From Micromonospora parva (GTDB lineage Bacteria; Actinomycetota; Actinomycetes; Mycobacteriales; Micromonosporaceae), in NCBI RefSeq assembly GCF_000718515.1, contig NZ_JNZS01000003.1, forward strand, positions 259,703-323,702: a DNA stretch of 64,000 bases, written 5' to 3'. A program made the position numbers and the translations under genes. Each line of letters begins with the position of its first letter. Position 1 is the first letter of the stretch. Positions 16,523 through 25,176 of the stretch are shown here, in pieces. The notes beneath the pieces were generated by a model. It saw nothing but the letters and a program-made list of their open reading frames with translations, did not search any database and was not told the DNA's origin.

Positions 16523-17743
16523 ATGGGTTCCAGGGCGGCGGGACGCCTGGAGCCGGTCCCGGCCGCGGCCGCGCCCGGCCGGGCGACGTTCCTGGAACTC
16601 TTCTTCGACCTGGTGTACGTCTTCGCGCTCACCCGGATCTCGGCACGCGCGTTCGAGGATCTGACTCAGGACCCGGGCCGGGAGCACGGCTGGGGGACGA
16701 TCACCGGCAGCGGCAAGACGCTGCTGTTGCTGCTGGCGCTGTGGGCGGTCTGGCAGGGCACCGCGTGGACGACCAGCCGGTACGACCCGTACCGGGTGCC
16801 GTTGCAGACCGTGGTGATCACCGCGCTGGTGTGCAGCATGGTGATGGGGGTGGCGATCCCCCGGGCGTTCAGCGAGACCGCGCTGATGTTCGCCGTGGCG
16901 TACGTGATCGCGCAGGTGACCCGGCCGGTGATCCTGTCGGTCGCGCTGGGCCCGCACCCGTACCGCCGGTTGAAGGTGCGGATGGCGGTGATCTACGCCG
17001 TCAGCGGGGTGCTGTGGATCGGCGGCGCGATGCTGAGCACCAACGCGCAGGTGGTGCTCTGGTCGGTGGCGCTGGGCTTCGAGTACCTGGCCGCCCGCTG
17101 CGGCTGGCCGGTGCCCGGCCTGGGTCGTTCGACGATCTCCAAGTGGGAGATCGCCGGGGAGCACCTGGCCGAGCGGTACCAGCAGTTCTTCCTCGTCGCG
17201 CTGGGCGAGACGATCCTGGTGGCCGGTTTCTCGTACAGCAAGGGGCCGTACGAGAAGGGGCACGCCTGGGCGTTCGCGCTGGCGTTGGCCACGTCGATCA
17301 TGTTGTGGCGGATCTATGTGCAGCGGGCTGGGCGGATCCTGGGCGAGGCGGTGATGAAGGCCCGGCACCCCGCCAATATCGGCCGGTCCGCGGCCGACAC
17401 CCACCTGGTGATGGTGATCGGTCTCGCGTGCACCGCGATCGGCTACGAGCTGATCATCGAGGCTCCGTTGGAGCGGATCCCGGGCTCGTGGTTGGCCATG
17501 GTGCTCGGTGGCCCGGCCCTGTTCCTGGCCGGCCGGGCCCGCCTGGAGTACGAGGTGTTCGCGCGGGTCTCCCCGTCCCGGTGGATCGCCCTCACGGTGC
17601 TGGTGGTGTCGTCGGTGCCGTTGCTGCACCTGCCCGGTGTGCTCACGACAGCGCTCGGGGCGCTGGTGTTGGCGGCGGTCGCGGTGGCCGACGCCCGGCG
17701 GGCGCACGGCGCCCCACCGGAGGCCGCCACGCCACCGTTCTGA
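16523..17743 (+). CDS. ltrA: Low temperature requirement protein A family membrane protein (first copy)
   Basis: 406 residues from ATG 16523. The LtrA signature ATFLELFFDLVYVFALTRIS lies at ~22-41, and about ten to eleven hydrophobic helices span the protein. The conserved AEHLAERYQQFFLVALGE-type segment (here GEHLAERYQQFFLVALGE) is near ~215. LtrA proteins are of poorly defined function, first linked to growth at low temperature in Listeria. A paralogue with the same signature is present at 47989-49206, so the genome carries at least two copies. Confidence 0.9.
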   Translation: MGSRAAGRLEPVPAAAAPGRATFLELFFDLVYVFALTRISARAFEDLTQDPGREHGWGTITGSGKTLLLLLALWAVWQGTAWTTSRYDPYRVPLQTVVITALVCSMVMGVAIPRAFSETALMFAVAYVIAQVTRPVILSVALGPHPYRRLKVRMAVIYAVSGVLWIGGAMLSTNAQVVLWSVALGFEYLAARCGWPVPGLGRSTISKWEIAGEHLAERYQQFFLVALGETILVAGFSYSKGPYEKGHAWAFALALATSIMLWRIYVQRAGRILGEAVMKARHPANIGRSAADTHLVMVIGLACTAIGYELIIEAPLERIPGSWLAMVLGGPALFLAGRARLEYEVFARVSPSRWIALTVLVVSSVPLLHLPGVLTTALGALVLAAVAVADARRAHGAPPEAATPPF

Positions 17744-17790
17744 GCGTTGCGCGCGAATGCCGTGCCGGAGCGGAGGGTTACTCTCGGCCG

Positions 17791-18654
17791 GTGACCTTCT
17801 CGCTCGTCGCCCGCTCCGCCGACGGCCGCCTGCACGGCGTGGCCGTCGCCAGCAAGTTCCTCGCCGCCGGGGCGTTGGTGCCGGCCGCCGCCGCCGAGGT
17901 GGGTGCGCTGGCCACCCAGGCGCACGTGAACCTCGCCTACCGCCCGCAGGGTCTCACCCTGCTACGCACCGGGGTGGCTGCCGCCGACGTGGTGGCCGGG
18001 CTGATCGCCGCCGACCCCGAGCGGGACCATCGTCAACTCGGCGTCGTGGGGGCCACCGGAACGGGGGCCAGCTGGACCGGGCCGGCCTGCCACCCGTGGG
18101 CCGGCGGGCGGACCGGCGACGGCTGGGCCGCGCAGGGCAATGTGCTCACCGGGCCGGAGGTGGTCGACGCCCTCGGTGCGGCCTGGGAGGCGGGAGCGGC
18201 GCTGCCGTTCGCCGAGCGGCTGGTGGCCGCGTTGCGGGCCGGCGACGAGGCCGGCGGCGACCGGCGTGGGCGGCAGAGCGCCGGCCTGCTGGTGGTCGAG
18301 CGCGGCGGCGGGTACGGCGGCACCAGCGATGTGGTGGTGGACCTTCGGGTGGACGACCACCCCGACCCGGTGGCCGAGCTGGGTCGTCTGCTGTCGGTGC
18401 ACACCATGCTGTTCGGCCGGCCGGACCCGGCCACCCTGCTCGACCTCACCGGCGCGGTCGCCGCCGAGGTGGCGGCGTTGCTCGCCGCGCTCGGTCATCC
18501 GGCGCGGGAGGACGATCCGGAAGCGGCGTTGATCTCCTGGGCCGGGTTGGAGAACCTGGAGGAACGGCTGGTGCCGGGGCGGATCGACCCGGTGGTGCTG
18601 ACGCACCTGCGCGGTGTCGCCCCGCACGTCCCCGCGCCCCGCTCGGCGAGCTGA
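17791..18654 (+). CDS. DUF1028 family protein
   Basis: 287 residues from GTG 17791. The N-terminus reads FSLVARSADGRLHGVAVASKF, followed by GALATQAHVNLAYRPQGLTLL and a RQLGVVGATGTGASWTG segment, the recognisable order of DUF1028 proteins, which have an Ntn-hydrolase-like core. YAAQGN-type motif appears as WAAQGNVLTG. The C-terminal ~80 residues match the extended form with a peptidoglycan-binding-like end, here short. Enzymatic role is unproven for the family. It ends 36 bases before a convergent gene. Confidence 0.88.
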   Translation: MTFSLVARSADGRLHGVAVASKFLAAGALVPAAAAEVGALATQAHVNLAYRPQGLTLLRTGVAAADVVAGLIAADPERDHRQLGVVGATGTGASWTGPACHPWAGGRTGDGWAAQGNVLTGPEVVDALGAAWEAGAALPFAERLVAALRAGDEAGGDRRGRQSAGLLVVERGGGYGGTSDVVVDLRVDDHPDPVAELGRLLSVHTMLFGRPDPATLLDLTGAVAAEVAALLAALGHPAREDDPEAALISWAGLENLEERLVPGRIDPVVLTHLRGVAPHVPAPRSAS

Positions 18655-18690
18655 TTCAGCAACACCGGCGCCGGACCGCAGGGCCGGCCG

Positions 18691-19359
18691 TCAGCGGCCG
18701 AAGGCCAGCCAGCGGAAGCCGGCGGCGTCGACCGCTGCCCGTTCCGGGACGGTCACTGCCGTCCGGCCGGTGGCCTTGCGGATCAGCGTCAACCGGTCCC
18801 AGCCCAACCCGGCCGGCGTCGGTCGTCCGCCGGTGAGCAGCTCGGCGATGACCGCCGCCGCCGGTGGGGTGAGCCACGGGGACCGGCCCAGCGCGGCGGC
18901 CAGGTCCAACCCGTGCACGCCCACCTCGACGACCCGGGTCCGCAGGAACTCGCCGAGGCGCATCGCGTCGCCGTGGCGGGTTCGCACCACCCGGTCGGGC
19001 GCGGCGGCGGCGACGGCCGCCTCGGTGGCCCGCCAGGCCCGGTCGAACTCGGTCGCCAGCGCCGCCCGGTCCACCGGTAGCGCGTCCCGCTGCCCGCCGG
19101 CGATCCGGTCGGCGTCGACCTCGGCGGTGAACTTCGCCGCGCCGAAGTAGCCTGCGGCGTCCACCTCGGCGTGTGGCGGGGCGGGCGCGGCGAGCATGTC
19201 GGTCAGTCGGCCGACCCCGGTGCGGGTGTGCGCGATCAGCTCCCGGACGGTCCACGGCGGGCAGTCGGTGGGCCGGCCGAGATCATCGTCGGTCAGCTCG
19301 GTCAGGACCTCGGTGAACCGCGCGCACTCGGCGGAGAACGCCGCCCGGGTCGGCTCCAC
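18691..19359 (-). CDS. Maleylpyruvate isomerase N-terminal / DinB-like mycothiol-type protein
   Basis: About 222 residues from GTG 19359. The N-terminal four-helix bundle motif is seen as 'LGRPTDCPPWTVRELIAHT' (W-T-V-[RK]-x-L-x-x-H), typical of the mycothiol-dependent maleylpyruvate isomerase superfamily; metal-ligand-type histidines occur at ~47 and in 'RVVEVGVHGLDLA' at ~151. The C-terminus ends with a small alpha/beta domain (LTLIRKATGRTAVTVPE). Members conjugate or transfer mycothiol in actinobacteria; the specific reaction here is unknown. The start lies 8 bases after the upstream PAP2 stop, suggesting an operon. Confidence 0.8.
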   Translation of the reverse strand: MEPTRAAFSAECARFTEVLTELTDDDLGRPTDCPPWTVRELIAHTRTGVGRLTDMLAAPAPPHAEVDAAGYFGAAKFTAEVDADRIAGGQRDALPVDRAALATEFDRAWRATEAAVAAAAPDRVVRTRHGDAMRLGEFLRTRVVEVGVHGLDLAAALGRSPWLTPPAAAVIAELLTGGRPTPAGLGWDRLTLIRKATGRTAVTVPERAAVDAAGFRWLAFGR

Positions 19360-19367
19360 CGGGCGGC

Positions 19368-20249
19368 TCAGCCCTTGACCCGGGGCACCAGCCGGTGCAC
19401 GACGGTGAGCACCAGCGCCATCACCACGGCCATCGTGCCGGCGATCCCGGCGGCGCTGCCCGCGTACCCGACGAACAACGGCCGGCGGGACAACTCCTGC
19501 GGCCCGGTGCCGCGTAGCTCGATCAGCCAGGACAGGGACAGTCCGCTGGCGACCAGGGCGAGCAGGCCGACCACCCCGAGCACCAGCGCGGCGACCCGGT
19601 GCGCGTCGCCGGGGGCGACCTCGGCCTGCTCCCGTTGGGTGATCAGCAGGAGCAACCCGGCCAACGCCGCCCAGACACCCACCACCAGGTACGCGGCGAC
19701 GGCGTCGCTGGGCCGGTGCCAGCCGGCGGACAGGGTGGCGACTCCGGCGACGGCGGCGTAGCCGGCACCCACGAACGCGCCGACCGCCCGGACCTTGCGC
19801 GGCAGCACGAGCATCAGCGCGACCGCCACCGAGGCGGCCACCGTGGTGTGCCCGCTGGGCAGGCTGTTGCCCACCGCCGCGCGTTCCGGGTCGAGGCCGA
19901 AGTCGGGGCGGTTCAGCCCGTACTTGAGCAGTTGGGTGGTGACGTTCGCTCCGGCGATCAGCAGGGTCGCGGTGATCGCCAGGGCGATCCGCCCCCGGAT
20001 CAACGCGATGAAGCCGATCATCGCGGTGGCGGCCAGCAGCGAGACCACCGACATCGCGTTGAGGATCCGGTCGACCGGACCATCGATGGTGTCCTGTCCG
20101 ATCCGGTTGCCGGTGAGGGCGACGGTGTCCACCCACTGACCGATCTCGAGGTGCACGGCCACCCGCCACACGGCGAGGAAGGCAGCCGCCTGGACAAGGG
20201 CCAGTACGACCAACCAGACCGCGGTCCAACCCCGTGCCGTCGCGCGCAT
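19368..20249 (-). CDS. PAP2 superfamily membrane phosphatase
   Basis: 293 residues from ATG 20249. The lipid phosphatase signature is split as usual: KYGLNRPDF (K-x6-RP-like, ~112-120), NSLPSGHTTVAASVA (PSGH, ~128-142) and SAGWHRPSDAVAA (S-R-x5-H region, ~178-190). Six to eight membrane helices flank these. Such enzymes dephosphorylate undecaprenyl or phosphatidyl phosphates on the outer face of the membrane. It is followed 8 bases later by the DinB-like gene and is divergent from the DUF3159 gene. Confidence 0.88.
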   Translation of the reverse strand: MRATARGWTAVWLVVLALVQAAAFLAVWRVAVHLEIGQWVDTVALTGNRIGQDTIDGPVDRILNAMSVVSLLAATAMIGFIALIRGRIALAITATLLIAGANVTTQLLKYGLNRPDFGLDPERAAVGNSLPSGHTTVAASVAVALMLVLPRKVRAVGAFVGAGYAAVAGVATLSAGWHRPSDAVAAYLVVGVWAALAGLLLLITQREQAEVAPGDAHRVAALVLGVVGLLALVASGLSLSWLIELRGTGPQELSRRPLFVGYAGSAAGIAGTMAVVMALVLTVVHRLVPRVKG

Positions 20250-20338
20250 CCGCACACCGTAGCGGCAGGTGTCGGCGGTCCGAGCGGTGGCCCGCCACCA
20301 ATCGCCGGTTAGGTTGTGCCGGAGGTGAGGAGGCGGTG

Positions 20339-21094
20339 GTGAGCGGAACACCGGAGCGCGACAGCTGCCCGGCCGAGCCCGGTCCGGAGCAGCGCAGAGG
20401 CGGCGATCCGGGGCCGGAAGGGCCGGCGCGGGCCGGCGTCGACACCGGTCCGGGAGAGCCAGCGCGGGCCGAGTCGCTGACGGATCTGCTGGGCGGGCGA
20501 CGCGGCGCCATCGACGCCACACTGCCGCCGCTGGCGTTCGCCGCGGGGTGGTTGTGGGGCGGCGAGTCGCTGTGGGGCGGGGTCGGCGCGGCGCTGGCAG
20601 TGGGCGCGGTGGTGGCCGGCGTACGCCTGCGTCGGGGTGACCGGCCGCGTTCGGTCCTGATCGGGCTGCTGGCCGTCTGTGTCGCGGCGCTGATCGCGGT
20701 GCGCACCGGTCGGGCCGAGAACTTCTTTCTGATCCAGGTGTTGTCAAACGCCGCGAGCGCTCTGGCGTGGACGGTCAGCATCGTGGTGCGGTGGCCACTG
20801 CTCGGTGTGCTGGTCGGCGCGGTGCTGGGCCAGCGCGCCCGATGGCGGCGCGACCCGGTGCTGCTGCGCGGGTACGGCCGGGCGAGTTGGGTGTGGACGG
20901 CGACGTACCTGCTGCGGGTCGCCGTGTTCGTGCCGCTCTACCTGGGCGGGCAGGTGCTCGCGCTGGTGGTGGCCCGGGTGGCGCTGACCTGGCCGCTGGT
21001 GGCGGCGGCGCTGGCACTGAGTTGGGTGGTGCTGCGGCGCTCGCTGCCGGCCGGGCACCCGGGGCTGCGTCACCCGGTCGTGCCGCCTCGCTGA
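20339..21094 (+). CDS. DUF3159 family membrane protein
   Basis: 251 residues. The double GTG at 20336/20339 gives two starts; the second is preferred because AGGAGG at 20328-20333 is then 5 bases away. A polar Pro/Gly-rich N-terminus (~1-40) precedes 'LTDLLGGRRGAIDATLPPLAFA', typical of DUF3159, and about six membrane helices. A conserved polar segment (GRAENFFLIQVLSNAASAL) lies in the middle. Function unknown. A strong hairpin follows 55 bases after the stop. Confidence 0.8.
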   Translation: MSGTPERDSCPAEPGPEQRRGGDPGPEGPARAGVDTGPGEPARAESLTDLLGGRRGAIDATLPPLAFAAGWLWGGESLWGGVGAALAVGAVVAGVRLRRGDRPRSVLIGLLAVCVAALIAVRTGRAENFFLIQVLSNAASALAWTVSIVVRWPLLGVLVGAVLGQRARWRRDPVLLRGYGRASWVWTATYLLRVAVFVPLYLGGQVLALVVARVALTWPLVAAALALSWVVLRRSLPAGHPGLRHPVVPPR

Positions 21095-21149
21095 ACCGGT
21101 CGCGCCGCCTCGCCGGTGCGGCGGGGCGGCGCGGACTCGCTGCAAAAGT

Positions 21150-21181
21150 GGAGAGGCCGCCACGGGGGGAGCGGCCTCTCC
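21150..21181. terminator. Bidirectional hairpin terminator
   Basis: Perfect 11-bp stem (21150-21160 with 21171-21181, GGAGAGGCCGC / GCGGCCTCTCC) and a 10-base loop, preceded by an A-run (CAAAAG). It lies between the convergent DUF3159 and GH48 genes and can serve both. Confidence 0.8.
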
Positions 21182-21427
21182 GGTGACGTACGTTACTCCG
21201 TCACGGACCTCGGTGTGATCCCGCGACGGCCCGAATTTCTGGGCTTTTTCGCGGCTAGCTTCAGTCCGGGCGGTGGGGCGGGCCAGCCGATCCGCTGCGT
21301 CGGCCAGATGGCCGGCCCACCCCGGCCTGACCGTGGGTGTCAGGCCGTCCGCCAGCCCTGGTCCGTCGTTCCCCGGACCGGGCCGGACCCCGGGGTGGGC
21401 GGTCCACGCCACCCACCCCGGGTCGTA

Positions 21428-24334
21428 TCAGCCGTTCGGGAACAGGCTGCCGTAGTCGGCGTACGCCATGGCGACGTCAGCCTGCGCCCAGAACCGGTGG
21501 TAGTTGAACTCGGGCTCCGGACCACCGTCCAGGTACGCCTGCACCTTGGGCCAGTCCGGGTCGTTCTTGTAGAAGGACCGGATGTCCAGGAAGCTCTTGC
21601 CGGCGGCGATGGCGTCGCCGTTCGGCATCTTCCCGGTCCAGCCCGACGGGACGTAGAGGCCCTGTCCGGTGGACGCGTTGTAGACGTCGTCGAAGCGCCG
21701 GTAGTCGCCACGCTTCTCGGTGGTGGACACGCCCTTGGCGTCGCTGGCGGACGACAGCGCGTCGAGCAGCCCCTTGGCGGTGTCCTTCGCCGCGACGTTG
21801 CCCGACTTGGCCGCGTACGCGATCAGGGTCCGGGCGTAGGCGGCGGTGACGCCGACGTCCTGGCCCTTCACCGTGACCTCGACGTGCAGGTTGGTGTTGG
21901 GCTGCGGGTTGGACGGGTTCCAGGTGGTCGGCTGACCGGTCCACGCCATGTCCGACGGGATGGACCAGTTGGTGCCGAGGGTGGTGTTGGCGATCGCCCA
22001 CGGCACCCACTTGTCCAGCAGCGCCTTGGCCTTCGCGTTGCCGGTCTGCAGGTACAGCTCGGCGATGCGCTGCATCGACCAGGCCTGCATGCCGAACCAC
22101 TGGTTCGACGGCGGGTCGTTGTAGACCGGGTCGACGTCGTAGAACATGCCGTAGAAGGTGCTGGTGCCGGCCGGCGGCTGGGCGTAGCTGCCGTCCCAGC
22201 TGTTGGTGGCACCACCGGCGATGCCGCCCTCGGCGGACTGCAGCCAGGTGTAGAACTCCAGCTGCCGGTCGAGGCTCTTGGTCCAGTCGCTGGCGGCGGT
22301 CGGCGACTTCGGCGCCAGCTCCGGGGTGTTGGTCAGCGCCCAGGCCGCGAACGGGTTCTGGTAGCCGAAGTGGTTGTGGCTGGAGCCGATCCGCCAGGAC
22401 CAGTTCTGGCTGGTGTCGTACGCGCCGCCCCAGGCGTAGTACCAGGACAGCAGGTAGTGCGCCGAGTCCTTGCCGCTGCCGGCGGGGCAGGTGCTGGCCC
22501 CGACGCAGTTGCCGATCTTCTTGAAGTACTTGTCGAACATCGCGTACCGCAGGTAGTCGCCCATCTTGGCGGCCTTGGTGATGGTGGCCGCGACGTCGGC
22601 CTGCTTGTTCTGCGCCTTGGCCCAGGTCAGCGCCCAGTACGCGGCCTGCACGGCGCGGGCGTCGGCGTCCGGAGCGTTGGTGTACTTCCACTGCTTGGCG
22701 GGGGCCCCGGTGTCCTTGACGAACAGGTCGAGGTAGCCGTACTGACCGCCGTGCTTGAAGGTGTCGCAGGACGGCTGCGGGACGGTCTCCCACACCGACT
22801 CCTGGGTGCCCCGCTGGAAGGTGTTGATGTACGCCGGCTTGGTGGTGCCGTCACCGCAGCGGCCGAAGCCGTAGGTGTTGTCGACGTCCATCAGCCAGTG
22901 CATGCCGTAGATGTCGCCGGTGCCGTAGGTGGACTGCAACTCCGAGCGGAGCGGGTCCTGGCCGACCGGGACGTTCGGGTCCAGCGCCGAGGGGTACTGG
23001 CTGGGCAGGTTGTACTCCGCGGCGTACTGCGGGGTGCCCGCGGAGCCGGCGGTCGGCTGGTCGGCGTGCGTCGGGATGATGTACTTCTCCATCACGGTCC
23101 ACGCGTTGTTGAACGGGGCCCAGTTCTGGGTGACCCGCCCGTAGTTCGCCTCCAGCCAGAGCCAGAAGCTGAACGCCTCGGAGGTGGTCTCGTGACCGTG
23201 GTCGGGGGCTTCCACGATCAGCGTCTCCACCGAGTGGTACGGCACGCCCTCGGGGCTGAAGTAACCCGAGTTCTTGATCTTGCCGTACTGCTCGAGGAAC
23301 TTCGCGATGTAGGTGTTGTCGCCGCCGGGGGTGTCGTTGTCGATCTCGGTGGCGGTGACCGCCAGCGAGGCCAGACCCGTGGCGGTGGCGGTGATGGTGG
23401 CGGCGCCGCCGACGGTGTCGGCGTCCTCGGCCGCGGCGACCGTGACGGTGGCCCCGGTGTTCCAGTTGCTCGGGGTCAGCGTGACGGTGCTCGGCGAGAC
23501 CGTGACATCGGTGTCACCGGTGCGGGTGAGGGTGACCGGCACGTTGGCCGTCGGCGCGGCGCTGAGCTTCAGGTTGAAGGTGGCGGTGCCACCCTCGGCG
23601 ACGCTCACCGCGGACGGCGTGGCGACCAGCGTCGGGCCGCTGGCGGCGCCGACGGTGAATGCCTTCTCGTCGACCCCGATGCCGTTGGCGTTGTCATACG
23701 CCTTGGCCTGCACGGTGTAGCTGCCGGCCGGCAGGTCTTCCTGGGTGTAGGCGTACGGGGCGCTGGTGTCGGTGTTGATCAGCAGGCCGTTGCGGTAGAA
23801 CTCGACCTTGCTGATCGTCCCGTCCGGGTCGCTGGCGGTGGCGGTCAGCGGCACGTCGGCCGGTGCGGTGAACGGCCCGCTCGGCAGGCCGAGCGAAACC
23901 GTCGGCGGCTGGTTGGCCGGGGTGCCGTTGCACGGGGTGCCGTTGATGGTGAACGCGGTGGGCTTCGGGTTGCTCCCGGTGTGGGCGCCGTTGAAGCCGA
24001 TGGTGGTGGAGGCCCCGGTGCCGAGGTTGCCGTTGTACGACTCGTTGGTCGCGGTGACCTCACTGCCGGTCTGGCTGTACCGGGCCGACCAGCCCTGGGT
24101 GACGCGTTGACCGCTGTTCGGGAAGGTCCACTTGAGCGTCCAGTTGGTGATCGGGTCGCCCAGGTTCTTGATGGTGACGTTGGCGGTGAAGCCGGTGTTC
24201 CAGTCGTTGGTCGCGTAGACCACGTCGCAGGCGGGCGCGGCCTGTGCGGCGCCGGCAGGCAGGGTCACCCCGCCGATGGCGAGCAGCGCGGCGGCGGCGA
24301 GCGCCACGCGGCGGCGTATTGCCAGTTGTCTCAT
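21428..24334 (-). CDS. Secreted CBM2 - Ig-like - Calx-beta-like - GH48 cellulase
   Basis: 968 residues from ATG 24334. A Sec signal peptide with RRR and a hydrophobic core ends near AQAA|PACD (~31). Domains: CBM2 cellulose-binding module ~32-135 (paired cysteines and conserved Trp), an Ig-like linker domain ~140-220 (PPTVSL...FYRNG), a Calx-beta-like domain ~225-328 (VAEGGTATFNLKLS), and GH48 ~335-968. The GH48 module shows VEAPDHGHETTSEAFSFW, holding the presumed general acid, and the Trp/Tyr-rich tunnel residues. GH48 enzymes are processive exo-cellulases acting from reducing ends, usually the central exoglucanase of a cellulolytic actinobacterium. CebR-like palindromes lie upstream, so induction by cellobiose is likely. 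It diverges from the GH1 gene, whose product would split imported cellobiose. Confidence 0.96.
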   Translation of the reverse strand: MRQLAIRRRVALAAAALLAIGGVTLPAGAAQAAPACDVVYATNDWNTGFTANVTIKNLGDPITNWTLKWTFPNSGQRVTQGWSARYSQTGSEVTATNESYNGNLGTGASTTIGFNGAHTGSNPKPTAFTINGTPCNGTPANQPPTVSLGLPSGPFTAPADVPLTATASDPDGTISKVEFYRNGLLINTDTSAPYAYTQEDLPAGSYTVQAKAYDNANGIGVDEKAFTVGAASGPTLVATPSAVSVAEGGTATFNLKLSAAPTANVPVTLTRTGDTDVTVSPSTVTLTPSNWNTGATVTVAAAEDADTVGGAATITATATGLASLAVTATEIDNDTPGGDNTYIAKFLEQYGKIKNSGYFSPEGVPYHSVETLIVEAPDHGHETTSEAFSFWLWLEANYGRVTQNWAPFNNAWTVMEKYIIPTHADQPTAGSAGTPQYAAEYNLPSQYPSALDPNVPVGQDPLRSELQSTYGTGDIYGMHWLMDVDNTYGFGRCGDGTTKPAYINTFQRGTQESVWETVPQPSCDTFKHGGQYGYLDLFVKDTGAPAKQWKYTNAPDADARAVQAAYWALTWAKAQNKQADVAATITKAAKMGDYLRYAMFDKYFKKIGNCVGASTCPAGSGKDSAHYLLSWYYAWGGAYDTSQNWSWRIGSSHNHFGYQNPFAAWALTNTPELAPKSPTAASDWTKSLDRQLEFYTWLQSAEGGIAGGATNSWDGSYAQPPAGTSTFYGMFYDVDPVYNDPPSNQWFGMQAWSMQRIAELYLQTGNAKAKALLDKWVPWAIANTTLGTNWSIPSDMAWTGQPTTWNPSNPQPNTNLHVEVTVKGQDVGVTAAYARTLIAYAAKSGNVAAKDTAKGLLDALSSASDAKGVSTTEKRGDYRRFDDVYNASTGQGLYVPSGWTGKMPNGDAIAAGKSFLDIRSFYKNDPDWPKVQAYLDGGPEPEFNYHRFWAQADVAMAYADYGSLFPNG

Positions 24335-24595
24335 GTGCGCGGTGTCTCCTCGGACCAGGCCGGGATGGTCCCCGGCGAGGCGCCTGCCCGCGAGGGTGGT
24401 GGTGCGCGGGGATGTCGAGGCGCCGGGAAGGTGGTCTCCCCCGGGCCCGGCCGGGGTTCGGCGGTGCGAGCCCGCACGGGAGGGGTCCCGCCGGCTGATC
24501 GGGTGACCGTGACCGGAGCTGGTGCTGCCGGCTGCCCTCGGTGGACCCGCACTCACGCGATGTGGCTCCTGTCGCGTCGAATCGACAGTGTGCCA

Positions 24596-24609
24596 TGGAA
24601 GCGCTCCCA
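24596..24609. promoter_or_regulatory. CebR-like operator (GH48 side)
   Basis: TGGAAGCGCTCCCA differs at one position from the CebR palindrome TGGGAGCGCTCCCA known from Streptomyces and Thermobifida cellulase genes. It lies about 260 bases upstream of the GH48 start. Confidence 0.8.
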
Positions 24610-24707
24610 CAACAAGCGCACGGAGCCTCGGATCAGCTCCTTGTTTCGATCTCGTTTTGGGGCTTTCACAAAGGCGTGACGGGCGTTACAGTCGCAACAT
24701 CGGTCGA

Positions 24708-24721
24708 TGGGAGCGCTTCCA
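24708..24721. promoter_or_regulatory. CebR-like operator (middle)
   Basis: TGGGAGCGCTTCCA, one mismatch to the CebR palindrome, 112 bases from the previous box. A possible plus-strand promoter (TTTCAC, 17-base spacer, TACAGT at 24687-24692) ends just before it, so it may control a long leader transcript toward GH1 as well as GH48. Confidence 0.75.
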
Positions 24722-24931
24722 TCGACAAGGTTCCAACAAGAAGATCGCTGGGATCGTCTCTGACGAGCTCAGGGAACCAGACCGAGGGCCGACGACGGGC
24801 CAGCCCGGACGCCGTCGTCAGCCATCGTCCCGCCACAGGGAGGGAGGTGGAACCAGAGCCACTCGCGTGGCCCGGCTCCCGCGCGACACGCACGGCAGGA
24901 CCCAAATTCCGCCCGTGTGTGTGCAGTTACG

Positions 24932-24964
24932 GTGGGGACGGGGGTTGCCCTCCCCCGTCCCCAC
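24932..24964. other. Perfect 13-bp intergenic hairpin of unknown role
   Basis: Arms 24932-24944 and 24952-24964 (GTGGGGACGGGGG / CCCCCGTCCCCAC) pair perfectly around a 7-base loop. It lies between divergent genes, where a terminator is not expected, and has no T-tract on either strand. It could end a short leader transcript from the 24687 promoter, act as an attenuator for GH1, or belong to a small RNA. Confidence 0.5.
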
Positions 24965-25094
24965 ACTAAACCCCCGTACACGATAGGAAAAGAGGCCGAC
25001 GGGACAGGCGCGCCGCGCCGCCCGGACGGCCTCGTTCGCTGCTCGGGGCCACACCCGTCTCCCACTCGCCAGCGCCGGCCGCCATGACGGCCGG

Positions 25095-25137
25095 CTGACC
25101 AGCCGGCAGCGCCTGCCCTATCATGGGAGCGCTCCCG
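25095..25137 (+). promoter_or_regulatory. GH1 promoter overlapped by a CebR-like operator
   Basis: CTGACC at 25095-25100 and TATCAT at 25119-25124 with an 18-base spacer form a good vegetative promoter for the GH1 gene. TGGGAGCGCTCCCG (25124-25137), one mismatch to the CebR palindrome, overlaps the -10 and start point, so binding there would block initiation. The coding start is 40 bases downstream. Confidence 0.75.
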
Positions 25138-25176
25138 AATCTTTCGGCGGTGGCCCCGTATCCATGAGGAGAATCC

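Larger units (their letters stand above)
24335..25176. other. Regulatory region between GH48 and GH1 genes
   Basis: This 842-base gap holds no convincing gene. It contains three CebR-like palindromes (24596, 24708, 25124), a likely GH1 promoter, and an unexplained 13-bp perfect hairpin at 24932-24964 in a region (about 24840-25000) with other pairing tracts. The leader of the GH48 gene would be at least 260 bases if its promoter lies near the 24596 box. Confidence 0.7.

Noticed and set aside
24769..25054. Minus-strand frames between the cellulase genes as small proteins
   Set aside because: Cysteine/arginine-rich text without start signals, and overlaps the strong hairpin; more likely RNA structure than coding.
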